DNA of 64,000 nucleotides from Didymodactylos carnosus (GCA_905250885.1 CAJNOQ010000034.1:32627-96626), one strand, 5' to 3'. Counted from the stretch's first letter, positions 12,857 through 31,343 are shown. Translations and numbers: made by a program. Notes: generated by a model from the letters alone, not told the origin.

Positions 12857-13853
12857 TAACGGGTAAGGCAAAAGTTCTACATTAATTGTTTTTAATACAG
12901 CGTTGGAATGGAATATCCTAGAGGCTTTATACTTTTTTTGTTAGAAAGAGTAACGTGTCTAGTACAAAAATATATAAAAGTATTTGTAAATCGAATATAG
13001 AACTGCTATTATTCGATTGCTATATTCGATTTACAAATACTTATTTCCAACTGCTCTACCAACAAATTTCATATATAAAAATATTTGATCGAAAATGTTT
13101 GCCGAAGGCCACAAAAATCTTTGAACAAAAGGCATAGGAAAACTGTTCCGTAACCTTTTCGAATTGAGAAAAAACTCTACCGAATTAGAAAGGTTGTCTT
13201 TTTTTTTTCGTTTTCTTCCGAGTTTTATAATGTAAGGATAGGATACTATTACTGTATAAAAAAGAAATGTTTTATAACGGTCGAAATGAGCGCTTTCATA
13301 ACATTCTATGTTACTATCGATTTTTTATCACTGTCTTTATATGAAAAAGAAAATTTATTGAGTCCTCTACCAAACGATATTATTTTGAATAGAACACAGC
13401 TGCTCTGTGAGATATTGGGACAAACACTTGTTTTCGTGCTGTAAACGCCAAATTGAGTTTTTAATTAATTTGAGTTTCAATCACTTAAAAATCAAATCGT
13501 TTTCAATTTCTTGTACTCAAGGTCAACTTTTTTAATATCATACGAAAGCGTTCGTTGTAATGAACAACTTCATATATATGGTGCTCGAAAACATCGGATG
13601 TGGGTATTAAAAAAGGTCAAACAAATATATTTGGATACAAAAATTGTAACCAAAGTTACGGAACAGTTTTCAGATGCCTTTTATTCTAAAATTTTTGTGG
13701 CCTTCAGGAAACATTTTCAGTCAAATACTTTTATATATTTTTGTACTAGACAATTTACTCTCTCTAACAAAAAAAGGATATAATTTCTACAATATTCCAT
13801 CGCAATGCTATATTAAAAACAAAATTAATGCAGAACTTTTCCCTCACCCGTTA
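12857..13853. mobile_element. long inverted-repeat (foldback) element
   Basis: The arms are about 12857-13155 and 13654-13853. AACGGGTAAGG...AAAGTTCTACATTAAT on the left is read in reverse complement at 13853-13815. TTTTTTTGTTAGAAAGAGTAA, GTCTAGTACAAAAATATATA and CTGTTCCGTAAC likewise have counterparts on the right. The left arm is about 85-95 bp longer because of a separate insertion (next entry). About 500 bp lies between the arms with no recognisable gene. Classed as a non-autonomous palindromic element. Confidence 0.7.
12978..13087. mobile_element. small hairpin insertion inside a foldback arm
   Basis: A perfect 23-bp inverted repeat (12978-13000 and 13020-13042; AAGTATTTGTAAATCGAATA and complement) encloses a 19-nt loop. 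The block between ATATATAAAAGTATTTG (ending at 12986) and ATATATAAAAATATTTG (ending at 13087) is absent from the matching right arm of the host element. The flanking 17-mers differ by one base, so they look like a target duplication or a duplication-mediated insertion. Confidence 0.6.
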
Positions 13854-15066
13854 GTTTGTATAAAGAGTATGACACTTTTGTTTTCTATTTTTCAAATACT
13901 TAAATGAAATTTGTAGAATTCATTTTAGATCCAAAAGATAAACGATTTCTATTCTATAAAATTTTCTATATTCGATATTTATATACTGTTTTATTATTTG
14001 AAAACAAGAGCATAGAGTATAAGGAAAGATAAGAAGCATAACTGGCACAGAAACAAAAGTATCTCGTTCTTCACGAGCCTACTATTATTGAACTAAATCC
14101 TATAGTACAGTTATCTACGTTTATAAGTTATTTGAAAATAATTATTTTTGAAAATTAAAGCAAAAGGTAGTTATACTTACGGCACTATTAATAATGTGTG
14201 TTGATTATGATTACTAACTATATGCAAATAACTATATTTGTAAAAGAAAAAGAGAAAAAGAAAGTGTCGTATTGTACTGTGTTTCGTTATTATTATTTTA
14301 ATTGTCTAGGCTGATGCCATATTTTTTCGCAAATACTAAAAGAAAAAGAAAGGCAAAAAAGTGGCGAAAAGATGGTACATACAGTTTTTTTCGGAAAAAA
14401 AAAACAAAAATAATAGAAGAACTGACAAATACATCGATATAGAGGTGTGTATAAGTACAGAAATAGGAAAAATAAGACAGGCATTTTGTCTATTGCTTAA
14501 ACATCATTTATAAGATCAAGCAGGAAAACTCAACTCATTTTTTCCTTTTATTTCCAGTAACGCAGAATCAATTTACGTTTTTTTCTCTTAATGAATAGTA
14601 GTATAGTACGACAGTTTAAAGAAAGAAAAACATTTTCTTTTTCAATAACAAAATAATATATTTTTTCCAAATTAGACACGATCCACTCTGTTATTATTGA
14701 GCGTGTTTTGATATATGAAACAAATACGACCGATAATAAAAAAAACATTTTTATTCCGAATCTCACTGATTACAACAAAAAAGTCTCATAAAAAAGAGAG
14801 TTTTTCTAAATAGATCCGATATTTATTTTATATTCAATATACCTCCGTACAGTTGATGCTTTTGAAATAACTAAAACATAGTGTTTAAAATAAAACTGGA
14901 AAATAATAATGTTTTGTTTAATCTTAAGCTGGCATCTTGAATAATTCTTTCAAGTTGTATGTGTCGTTTAATTATATGCATATCAATCAACCACGACATT
15001 TGAAAATTTTTGAACGATAATTCATAGAATATTTTGACACTATAGTCAGCTTTAAAATAGAAACCT

Positions 15067-15505
15067 TTCGACTTCTTCATTTTTCATCGTTTTGGCGTGG
15101 TATCGGATTTTCCAGGAGCTTCAGCATCAGTTTTCAGTTACCTTTGAAAACATAAAAAATTAATGAAACATAGATTATCGATCATCTTGAATTTTGTGGC
15201 AATGTTTGTTTCTAGAAAAATCTTCAAAAACCCACTGAAAATATGTACTAGATGATACAACATGCTATTTTCGGCTATTTTCACAAAAAAATAAAAGATA
15301 ATAACTGAGTCAAAATTGATTCATACCACTTCAAAACATAAATATTCAGTCTATTTTATCTGCTCAATTTAATTCTATACTTAAGATCAGTAAACAAATT
15401 TGCCAACTTCTAAAGGTTTCTGTAAAACCATTCGAAACATAAGTGTGTTTTGTTTTATTCATTTTTATGTCCACGCCAAAACGATGAAAAATGAAAAAGT
15501 CGGAA
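15067..15505. repeat. 32-bp inverted repeat
   Basis: CTTCATTTTTCATCGTTTTG plus GCGTGG near 15073-15103 is read in reverse complement (CCACGCCAAAACGATGAAAA, then ATGAAAAAGTCGG) at about 15470-15505. About 370 bp separates the copies. The inner sequence is only weakly complementary, so this may be the remains of a terminal-inverted-repeat element. Confidence 0.5.
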
Positions 15506-16078
15506 GAAGCCTTTGCTTACGAAACGATTTCTCCAAGTCTCCTAATTCAAATACCGAAAATCGCAAGTCTGTATCCATCTTCGTTATTGACGAATAAAAT
15601 AAGTTCAAAAGTTATTCAAAAAGTTTGTGGCCATCTCGTGTTTTAAAAAAAACAATACTTCAGTTCACGATGGTTAACCTAATTTGAAGAATTTATTTAG
15701 TGCTAATTTAGACCTCAGTATTCCCATTCTCTTTCCAGATACGACGACAAATCTACTTTTTCTAATCGAATTCGTAGCACAGAAACAATTTTCAGAAAAA
15801 GCAATATGATTATTATTAATAAAAAATGAAAATATGTAGTTTCTCAACGAATGGCCTGTGTTAACTTCAAGAACAAGCAACATATTTCATAGTTATTATA
15901 GCAGTTTACATTATATATAACCCATTCATTTTGCTCTTTAACTTGATTGTTCAATAGATAATGCTCTGCAAAAGTATTAGTGAAAAATAAAATGAAAAAC
16001 AAACAATTTACGCATATCAATTGACGAATAAAATAACAATGTCTATATGTGAATTATATGTTCAGAAAATGTTTATTT

Positions 16079-16118
16079 GTTTGTGTTTGTGTTTGTGTGT
16101 GTGTGTGTGTATGTATGT
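16079..16118. repeat. (GT)n/(GTTT)n microsatellite
   Basis: TTTGTGTTTGTG repeats pass into pure GT units and then GTATGTATGTG. Simple tandem repeat upstream of the MMP gene. Confidence 0.8.
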
Positions 16119-16761
16119 GGTGACAGTCAATACAAATATGCACTTAAATAAGAAAGAGAAGAAAAAAAATGTTATACAGTGGTTAAAAAGTTTGATAAAA
16201 TAAATGATAAGCAGAAATAAGTCGAGGATAAAGACTGAAAAAAAGAAAGAAATTCATTAAGTAGGAAGGTGATAGCTAGCTTCTTTTAATAAGCGGCTTT
16301 TGTGAAGAGAAGAAAGAGAAAAAGATCAACTTAACTAACCACACGACTAATACGGATATTTTTGTATGTACAAGAGAGAAATAATCAAAATAATCAAAAG
16401 GACTTGAATAAAATAATGTACAGAGGATTAGTTGATGGTGATAAGATGAGCGTGAGTGAGCGGAGAACGAAAGACGTCTGTAATATCATCGAATAAAATT
16501 GCATAATAATGAGATGAGAAAGAAGCTCAACCATGATTTTTAAACTTGTTTTGATTTTTTTCTTCTATATATAGAATTAAATAATGGAATGTTAACTAAA
16601 ACAAACTAACACATATTCACTTTTTAGTATTAGAGGAGGTGGTGATAGAAAAATGTTAAGTAATCGAGTATTGTACATCGATCTTGACAACTAAATCCAC
16701 TGCCCATCCGTTTTTTGAATGTGGCCAATGGAAGCATATTACAAGATCAAGTTCAAAGAAT

Positions 16762-22731
<5,970 letters not shown>

Positions 22732-24196
22732 CTTTGAAAATGAAAACTACATATACAATTTTTGATAAGTTTTCTATGCCATATAACAATGATGAAAATA
22801 TGCGGAATATTATTCAGTTGATAATCAGTTTAATTTTTTAATTATCATGGACCTAAGAAAGATGATATAGTGCACTCAGTCTGTTAGGATAACTCATGTT
22901 CGAATATTAAAACTAAAAAAGTAATAAAAGGTTAAAATCGTTGACTTTTGTTCTGGAATATGGAAAAAAATAGCTTTCTAATTCAATTGACAGAATTAAC
23001 AATATCTGAAAATTTTCTTCAGTTTGTCTGAATCATCTATTTTTTTCAGCTTTCATGATTCATCATATACGCAGATATAAATGTGAAATGTCAGAATCTA
23101 TTTATCTATAGTTGGATGATTTATCATAATATACACCTGGAAGATGCACTGAACTGTAACACACTCATTATTTTCTTTTGTCCTTGTTATAATAAGAATA
23201 AAACGTGATTTTTTCGGGTGATTTGATCGATCGCATAAAGCGTTATACTGATAAAGATAACAACAGCATAAAAGGAAAACGAAGGCACGTATTTATCGTG
23301 ATTTGTGTGACACTATTATCTAATTTGATGCGCGCTTTGTTTAGCTCGTCAGAAAGTAACTGTCGAAACGATTTTTTGTGAAAGAAAAACCAAATACAAA
23401 CTGATACACTAGATACAAAGAAATATATGAAATATATTCTTAAAAATCAACAGTTTTGAAACAAACTCTATGGTAGTACAAGTCAACAAAATGTATTTTC
23501 GAACACAAAACGCATAAATGAAAACAGACTCCGATTGTTTTTTATGCGTTCTATTTCTATAATGTATATATAATGTAATTACATTATGCGTACGTATATT
23601 TATGCATGGTATATTAAGTACATCTCTCTCTTAAGATCGTATCTACTTTTCGTATTGATAGAATATTCAATTTATGTTAATTTGTTTTAGGGAATAAATA
23701 AATAAATGACTCTATAGAGTGATAATTGAGAGGTGGCTTCTCAAAGCAAAGTGATCGTTTAAGATTACTTTTCTAATTAGATTCTTTATATAGGAACAGT
23801 AGCGCAGGTTATCAAGATTAACAATCACTAAATCATACTACATAATGTTTCTATCAATGTTTATACTGGTGAAGGCGTTTATACTAGTAGAAAGTTTGAC
23901 ATTTTCTCTAGTAACAAAGCGATTCAGGTGTGGCTTTCGAGATGCTCTACAAAGCTACTCAGAACAGTTTCAACCATCTGTTTCAAACCGTCAAGCTAAA
24001 ACTTCTTTGAATATGAAAAACTTAGTCTTTCAGCAGCTAAAACTTCGATAAACAAACTGAGCTTTTTAAATTTCCATTACGCTGAAGTAAAATGAAAACT
24101 TTCACAAAAACATATAAGTGAATAAAATTTAAAAGAAAAGTTACTAATAAAAAAAAAAGATTGCTTTCGTGATTAGCTCTTTCCACTTGCTCATAT

Positions 24197-25690
24197 AGAT
24201 CTGGGCCAATTACGGTTAACTGGTATTTTAGTAACTGGTCATTGATTAACTATTTAACTGATTTACTGGGACACCAGTTAACCAATTCTACTAGTTAACT
24301 AATTCTAACTGATTATACTATACTCGTCTGGCACAATGGGCAATCTTGGCTTACCATGCGAGCATGCAAATTTGCTGTATATTCAAACTATTTTTTGGCT
24401 TTTGTATTGATCAACATCACTGATGCTACCGTATTTTCTCGAGAAATGGAGAAATCTAAAAACATTTTATGAAAAATCGCATCAAAGAGACCAACGCTAA
24501 AATCTTTCTCTCTTAAAAGGCTTGTAATATACATCATTCGATGCAGTTTGACACGCTGATTCTGAATATGCCATGTGGTTTGATTGAAACATATCTCTAG
24601 TAGTGTAAATGGATTTTACATCAAATAGCATCGGTGTTTAAAAACTTCGATGGAACCTTACTATGTTAAACTAAAAGCACATTTTCTGGAAGTTCTGTCA
24701 GCATGAAAAGCATCGATTTTATCGTCTATCTTCAAACACCATAAATCTTGGTTAAATGTCCGGATCATTACCTACTGTGTCTGGACTAGGAGCCACTCGA
24801 TAAACCAGTATCTGTATGTATTCTATTGAACAAAATGAAATAGAGATGTACAGTTTTCAGTTCGTGAAAGTCGACGCCTGATGACATTGGGTTTAAGGAA
24901 AAGCCCATTGTTGCACAGGATGTTTTGAGGAAAAATTAAAAATTTCGTAACGCAAGCCCATGAGTAGTTATTTCACCTCAGGCAGCATGACTTGATGGTT
25001 ATGTTGTTCGTCACGCACTTCAAACGCACTGTATTCGAACCTCGGCGCTAGCAAAATCATGTAATAACCTTGGGCAAATTACTTATGTCTTAGTGCCTCC
25101 AATCACCCATCTGACAGCATACTTACTACGTTGTGACGTACAATACAGTTTCTATGGCTAGTCCCCGTGGCTTTGCGGTTAGTGAAGTGTGTATGGGGAG
25201 CTCAACTAATTGAGAGAAAGAACTCTGCATCAGGCTAACCTTCTAGTCAGAGCTGCAATTGACAACTAGTAACGAGATGGGTGACCATTTCAGAAGCGTG
25301 TCAGCTGCAGAGGAGATATCGGATTGCCCTACACCGATAGCGGTAGCTGCAAGGTGGGGTATTCTTCCTATTTCACCTAATATAGATTAGATTTTTAGAG
25401 TGCGTTAGAGCTGGGCGATCTTCTCAAAAAAAGGTTCGGGTACATAGCCAACGTACATAGCCACAAGTGACGGTTTGAAATCCATTTTCCGGTAGATCGA
25501 CGTCTTCAGATGTCTACTTTCAGGAACTCCTTTCGTTTGAAAGAATACCTACAGACTCTGAAATGGATGGTAGTCCAGATCAGTATAGTGTGATAGCTTA
25601 AAATCAGTTAACTGGTGTTCCAGTGAATCAATTACCGATGATCGATTACTAAAATACCCGTTAACTGTCCTATAACTTTAACAGGATCTA
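24197..25690. mobile_element. 1.5-kb element with ~115-bp terminal inverted repeats rich in GTTAAC
   Basis: The left arm (about 24197-24335: GGTTAACTGGTATTTTAGTA ... GACACCAGTTAAC ... ACTATACTCGTCTGG) is matched in reverse complement by the right arm (about 25570-25690: CCAGATCAGTATAGT ... GTTAACTGGTGTTCCAG ... TACTAAAATACCCGTTAAC). The interior has no recognisable transposase and carries a SINE insertion at 24979-25368. Non-autonomous DNA element by structure; family unknown. Confidence 0.7.
24979..25368 (+). mobile_element. tRNA-derived SINE, copy 1
   Basis: About 390 bp, flanked by a perfect 10-bp target duplication TATTTCACCT (24969-24978 and 25369-25378). The head shows a tRNA-like B box (TATTCGAACCTCGG near 25035) and a degraded A box (GACTTGATGG). 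The body shares many blocks with the copy at 36048, among them TTATGTTGTTCG, ACTACGTTGT, GTATGGGGAGCTC, AGAACTCTG and AGATATCG, and ends GGTGGGGTATTCTTCC. The perfect duplication and the second copy make retroposition convincing. Parent LINE and tRNA are not identified. Confidence 0.82.
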
Positions 25691-25979
25691 TCCTTTGTAC
25701 TGATTTGGTCAATGTGTATTGTTACAGTTGCCACTTATTGTGGATGCTCAGTTACAAGTTTTGAAGGTTAGGAATGAAGAAGCAATATATCATCGACATA
25801 TTTCCAAAGTTAGTTAGTATTTGGATACATTATGACAATTTTGAAAACGTGGATGATCACACAGTCAAATTCGCTTTATTATTAGACATGTTTCTGTTAA
25901 TTATCAGAAACCTTCTCCTTAAGCGACAGTTCGCGAGGCTTACAGCTGTTATTACAGTTGGAACCATAGCAACACCACA

Positions 25980-26062
25980 TAAAAACCAACGGTTAAGTCC
26001 CCAGTTAACCTGAAATAACCGCGGTTAACCGACCGTTTTTCTGGTTAACCGGGCGCTTAACT
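25980..26062. repeat. GGTTAAC-rich block
   Basis: Seven GTTAA/GGTTAAC words in about 80 bp (CGGTTAAGTC, CAGTTAACC, GCGGTTAACCGACC, CTGGTTAACCGGGCG, CTTAACTG). They resemble the arms of the 24197-25690 element and may be a fragment of a related one. Confidence 0.5.
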
Positions 26063-26080
26063 GTCTGTTTTTTATGCGGT

Positions 26081-27355
26081 CTTGTTCTGTTCTCTATTTT
26101 AAAATTCCGAGTTTCATATGATTGTTGAGCGTTTTAAGTGCATGAAATAAGCGAAAACTTAGATAAAACGGTAATTTACCCTTGCTGCTTTTCTTGAATC
26201 ATGAAAAAGTATTTAATAAAACGTGATACTCCGTAGTGTTTTATAAGCTGAAGATTGAAGGAGTGTCATGTGACTTACTGGAGTGGCTTACAAGCTGTTT
26301 CACTGTCAGTGAAATACCGCAGAGTACAGGTGGTCAGACTACCTGTGCTCTGTGGTTGTTATCAATAAAAAATCTAGATCACTACCATTCAAAAGAGGAA
26401 TTCCTTACGGCTGCATTCTTTGTCCTCTGCTATTGTCCTGTTTATTGACAATACTTGTTTGATGTAGAACCAAACATGAGACTTCTAACAACAATACAAC
26501 AATGCCAGAATTACACTATAAATCAATCTTATGATCAATATCTTATCTACCTGACATCCTTTTAGTGTGTTCATGCGTATCTTTCTTTTATTTTCGTTCT
26601 TATATCATTTTCGTATCTCTTAACCGTTCTATTATATATTCAACTCTAACAACATGTAATGGGTTTAAACCGATTTGATAACACATAAATAAGTTTAAGC
26701 TAAAGCAGGATGTGAATAATATGAATAAAATGACAGAATGCGTGGCTGACATAGTAATGAAACAGCGTACAGATGGAATAATCTCATCTGGTCAACCAGT
26801 TTCATATCGACACTTATTCATTCGAATAAGTGAACGAGAAATGATCGTATACTTTAAAAACCAAAAGTTTTATTGCATAAGGGAGAAACTTGTGAATGTA
26901 TCGATTCAGATGCCCAAGAAATTGTTTATATTATAATTGGAAAACAAATAAAGTTTTCAAGCGCAAGTTTTGTTCAGATACGAGCAGAAACATATCGTAG
27001 AACATCGCCAATATCAGTTTTCTTTGACAATAAAATAATTTGGGTCAAAACTAACGCTTTCAAAAAGTTGATGAATTTCTGGACTCATTCCAGGATCTCA
27101 TGTCAATGTAAAATAGTTCATTTTGTAGACAATTGATCGCTCTACAATCTGCGTTAAAACTGTTCTAGTATAATACACTTTGGCCGCGTGGTAACTATTT
27201 TAGTGGGAAAACCAACTTTCTTAGTCTGAAAAATTTGAATTTTTTTGACCATGAACTGATGACTTGGACCTCTTAGAACTAGCTTATCTTGTCCAACTTT
27301 TTTGCTCGCTGGATTCATGTGAAACTCAGAATTTTAAAATAGAGAACAGAACAAG
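26081..27355. repeat. 40-bp inverted repeat pair
   Basis: CTTGTTCTGTTCTCTATTTT, AAAATTCCGAGTTTCAT at 26081-26118 is read in reverse complement at 27316-27355 (CATGTGAAACTCAGAATTTT, AAAATAGAGAACAGAACAAG). Pairing stops inside the words, so the 1.2 kb between may be an element with short terminal repeats or two unrelated inverted copies. Confidence 0.5.
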
Positions 27356-28691
27356 AAAAAATTAAAATACGACAGAAGTCGATTTTTTATGGGGCTTTTT
27401 GTAAAAAATCCCTAACTCAATCAATTTTAGGCTCTAACATCTAAAAATTTGGGTTTCTGAGTAAATTTGAACCCTTTATCGAATGAGATCATAAAAAGCG
27501 TTTTAATTTTTGATCGTGATCATCCTACGCGTACTTAGAGTAATGCTTCATACGCCGGCGAACCGTCTCTTAAGTAAAGTCACGTTTTCAAAACAAACAA
27601 TAAAAATGTAATTGTTAGCAAGGTTATAAACATGAATAAACGTATAGTAAAGAAATATTCTTAACATTCTTTGCTATGTCCCTCAGGATAAAGAATAATC
27701 TTTGTTTATTGTCTATTTTCATATTTTTGTTATCCATAGCTCAAAGTGACTTCGTTGTTCGTCAGTCTGATATCGAGGCGTTGTACTAAGAGTTTTAGTA
27801 GAATGAAAGACACAAAATACGAATAGAGAATTTCTCTCTTTGTACTTTGCGTTTTTTATTCTCTGGGAAAATTAATCAGTACCAAACTCAGATAAATCGG
27901 TTCTTGTTTGTCAAAAACCTTCTACTAACGCTTTTTTCAGGGAAACTTTAACATCGCTTCGCTTTAACAAATAGACATTTTATGCGGTTTTTGTCTTAAG
28001 AACGAAACAAACCAAGTTTAACTATACACATAATCCGTTTGCTGTTTCAAACGCATAAATAAAGATGACAAAAGAATTCAAAGTACAGGGTGAAAGTGTC
28101 GTTTTAGAATTACGAAACAGACTATTCTTATTCTGATACCTTGTTGGAGATTTAGGAAAATTTTAGATAAATAAAGATGTGCTATATCTCTAACTCAGCC
28201 TGATTGTACATTTGCGTTTAATTATTTTATACAAAGAGGATTTTACCACAATAGCTTATTCTCTTCCATTCATAAAATCAATCATTTCATTGGCCATCGA
28301 TTTTCTTGTACTGAAAAAAATCTTTCTCTCTCGGTTTTTTTTCCTACGGAATTAATATCTTCAATTGTGGTTTAATAGAGGAAAAGAGACGTTTGGTCAT
28401 GCATGAGGGAACGAATGACTGATTTGTCCTGTAAGTTGAAGGACTTTCAATGGTTTTCTTTTTGGACTGTACACGCAGCGTTTTGGTGGTAAGATAATGT
28501 TTTTTCTACGGACGATGTCTATAGGCCAAGGTAAGGTCTCCGCTCTGCATGAGAAGAAAAAAACGCATCAATTCGGTAAGTGGTATATATGAGGTAAAAA
28601 AAATGTTTAAGGTGGAGCCACCGCAATTGATCACTTTGTGAAGAAAAACCAGAAAATTACCATATATTTTTTCACCTGCGATATCTATATT

Positions 28692-28728
28692 TCTCTCTCT
28701 CTCTCTCTCTCTTTCTCTATTTCTCTCT
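28692..28728. repeat. (TC)n microsatellite
   Basis: Mostly pure TC units with one TTTC interruption, about 140 bp upstream of the proline-rich gene start. A like tract occurs 3' of the chitinase gene (43247-43287). Confidence 0.85.
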
Positions 28729-28867
28729 GAAAAATAATCTTTATTATCTTCATTTCCTATATAAACGATGCATTTTTCATAGTCAGATTGCGCTCAGAAA
28801 TCCGAAAGTACGACGACAAAGACGCATCATATAATCTAGTATTATTATCAGTAGAGAAAACTAAAAA

Positions 28868-29768
28868 ATGGTTGCCATTGACAAAATTGGTTATAATTAT
28901 CCATCAGTTCATTTAAATGATTTGATCAATCAAACATTAGCTCAAAAAGTTCATCATGAACAAAATGTTTCACATGAAGCACCAAAAAATGATGTATCAA
29001 GCAAAATTTCACCACAACAATTTGGACTTGATCATAATCCATCTTTACAATTTGCAACAAAAGGTGGCGGATTTGTTCAAGTATTTGGTCCATTAAAAAC
29101 ACCCGGCAATGATAAATTTTTTCAAGATCCAAATCCAGTAGTTATTCGACAAAAATCAAAACCGGTTACATATGTTCAAAAAGTTTCACTGGCTTATTAT
29201 AAACCACCAGCACCACCAGCACCAGGTCCAGTCATAATTAAAGAAGTAAGTGTCTTTGTGATATTTTTTAGAACTTTTCAACTATCCATTAACATTTAGG
29301 TACGTCCACCTCAACAACCAGCCCCACCACCGCTTTTCGTACGAATTCAACCACCACCACCACCACAACAACCACCTCTTGTCATCAGGGAAAACCCACC
29401 TCCTCGTCCAAAACATGTGCCAGTAAGTGATTTCACCAGCTTCTAATTATACAGCGATATTTAAAGAAGATCTACATAGGCAAAGAAAAGATTTTTTGAA
29501 CGGACATATCGACTTTGATTCACTATAGACAATATTGATTACGTAAGGCTTGCTTTTCTTGTCGAAAGGATATTACATGAGTATAAAAACATTCTGTTCA
29601 AGATAATTGGATTTAAATGTATTTTTAATCTTTTAGGCAACAGTTGTGACGAAGATGTTACCAAATATGCCTCCACCACCACCAAGAGTCATTGTACGTA
29701 ATGCACCCAACAAAGAAGTGGCTGCAAAAATCGCATCCGCTTACACTAATGGTTTAAACTCAAACTAA
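28868..29768 (+). CDS. proline-rich protein of unknown function, 3 exons
   Basis: Exons 28868-29245, 29300-29422 and 29637-29768 have consensus GTAAGT donors and TTTAG acceptors, all phase 0, giving 210 residues. I do not recognise a family. The first 100 residues are polar with His, Gln and Asn, and include a GGGFVQVFG-like patch. Residues about 110-185 are proline-rich with PPAPPAPGP, QPPPPPQQPP and PPPPPR runs interspersed with hydrophobic-basic repeats of the type VIIKEVRPP, LFVRIQPPP, LVIRENPPP, VIVRNAPN, so the tail looks like a loose repeat (I/V-R/K-x plus prolines). There is no obvious signal peptide or membrane segment. Such tracts usually bind SH3/WW/profilin-type partners; that is inference. 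It is convergent with FUT8; AATAAA at 30444 may be its poly(A) signal. Confidence 0.8.
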
Positions 29769-31343
29769 ATCATTTTTGTACGCTAGAATCGATATTGTAG
29801 TGTAATTCTTTTAGTTTTCGATAAATTTTGTGTGTGAGTGTGCAGATTTTCTCTATTTTTATATGACTATTATACGGTGGTTTGTGTGAGTATGCGTCTT
29901 TCTCTTCAGTATCTTTCTTTCTTTGAATTTAAAATAATTTGTTTATGAAAAGAACGTATGTGGGGTTATATTTTTCTTTCTAACTTTCTCCTCATAAAGA
30001 AACATTAACTGTTGTTTTGTATGAACTATTTTTGGCAACAAAAACAAAAGATATGGTACCATTTAACATTAGCTAGCTAACTTCGAACTACAATCCAAAA
30101 ATTTACAAACTATTTGAAGAACATCAACAATTGCGTCTAAACGTCGTCGACAATAGCAATGACAACAACAACAACGATTCTGAGATGAACAAACAAAATT
30201 AAAGAAGACACTTATCGTAGTGAACTGTTATTTTTCTGCATCGAATATCTAATGTTCGACTCTTTCTTTTTTCCGTCTGTCTTTTTTTTTTTTGCTTTGT
30301 TCAACGAAGGTATAATTAATTGAAGAAAAAAGATAAGATTTTACATATTTAACACACTATCTTTTATTTTGATGGCCAAACAGCTGAAATGGGTCAAGAC
30401 TTTTCTAAAAGAATTGTTTTAGCAAAAAAACAACAACAAAAAAAATAAATTTCAAACTCATGTAGTTTACTAAAAACCAGTAATTTCAATTCAAAAAATT
30501 ATACTATACGTAATTAATTGTCGGTGCGATAATAAAACTTTCTAAAGCGTTTATATGACAGTTTGAAATCGTTATCGCAAGAAATATATAACTGAAGACA
30601 AGATAAGCAATTACAACTATTTCAGTTTGTTAAATTTCATTTACATATGGTCAGAAACATTTTAATGCACAGACGATTAATTTTTAATTATTAGAAATTT
30701 ATTTCTTCACCAATTTTAACATATCTAGGTGTAATGTATATTAATTTGAATGTAGATCACTAAGAAAAATCATCAAGACAGATCATGTTTTGCGAGGAAT
30801 GAAGATCGAATCTGTGAGTACGACAATTGATCACTATTTTCGTTTTTAAACAATTGAATTAGTAAGACTTAAAAGAAGTCTCACTAAATGTGCTATGCAA
30901 AAAAATAAAATTCCAAATATCAACTGTCTAATGCCTGTTATAACAACAACAACAACATTATTATTATTACAATATGTAAAAAAAAAACAAGAAAAAAACA
31001 AACAAAAACAAGATAAAAAAATATGAAGAGTTTTTTTTCTGAGTTTAATTCTTTGAGTATGACAGTAGATATATATTTTATTTATATTCACACTCATTTA
31101 AGTTCAATGGAAGAGAAAAAGCGGACAAAATGAAAAATACACATAAAATAAATAAATAAATTCAACATCTACCAGCCGCTAAGAAAATTTTGCATGTCAC
31201 ATAAACATTTGATTTATAAATTCTTTTAAAGCCAAAAATAATTAACAAATATAAAATTTTGATTTACCACAAATGAAAGAAAATAAGTGCGTTTTATTAG
31301 ACGACGATACAAACAAAAAACAAAAAAAAGAAATAAATCACTC
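29769..31343. other. convergent intergenic interval
   Basis: Lies between the ends of the proline-rich gene (+) and FUT8 (-), so mostly 3' UTR sequence. It has (CAA)n tracts near 30160 and 30945, A/T runs, AATAAA at 30444 (+) and TTTATT at 31293-31298, which is AATAAA for the minus-strand FUT8 about 46 nt after its stop. Nothing coding is visible. Confidence 0.6.

Larger units (their letters stand above)
5364..16761. other. 11-kb gene desert between TENT5 and MMP
   Basis: Both strands lack a recognisable protein or a chain of splice-linked frames. Open stretches such as 11737-12117 (-) and 12264-12560 (+) are AT-rich and match no family I know. What can be seen is repeats: an imperfect inverted-repeat element at about 7868-8342, a CTAGAT-rich block at 9508-9780, a long inverted repeat at 12857-13853 with a nested hairpin, inverted 32-bp words at about 15070 and 15475, and a (GT)n tract at 16079-16118. 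TENT5 and MMP are divergent, so both promoters should lie in this interval. Confidence 0.55.
22732..28867. other. 6.1-kb intergenic region, repeats only
   Basis: No supported gene. Open stretches at 23845-24051, 25774-26013 and 26712-27136 are short, lack recognisable domains and are not linked by good splice sites. The region holds a SINE inside an inverted-repeat element (24197-25690), GTTAAC-rich sequence up to 26060, a 40-bp inverted repeat (26081/27316) and a (TC)n tract at 28692-28728 ahead of the next gene. Confidence 0.55.

Noticed and set aside
24979-25060. functional tRNA gene
   Set aside because: B-box-like sequence is present but no cloverleaf with an acceptor stem can be drawn; the 390-bp unit with target duplication is a SINE.
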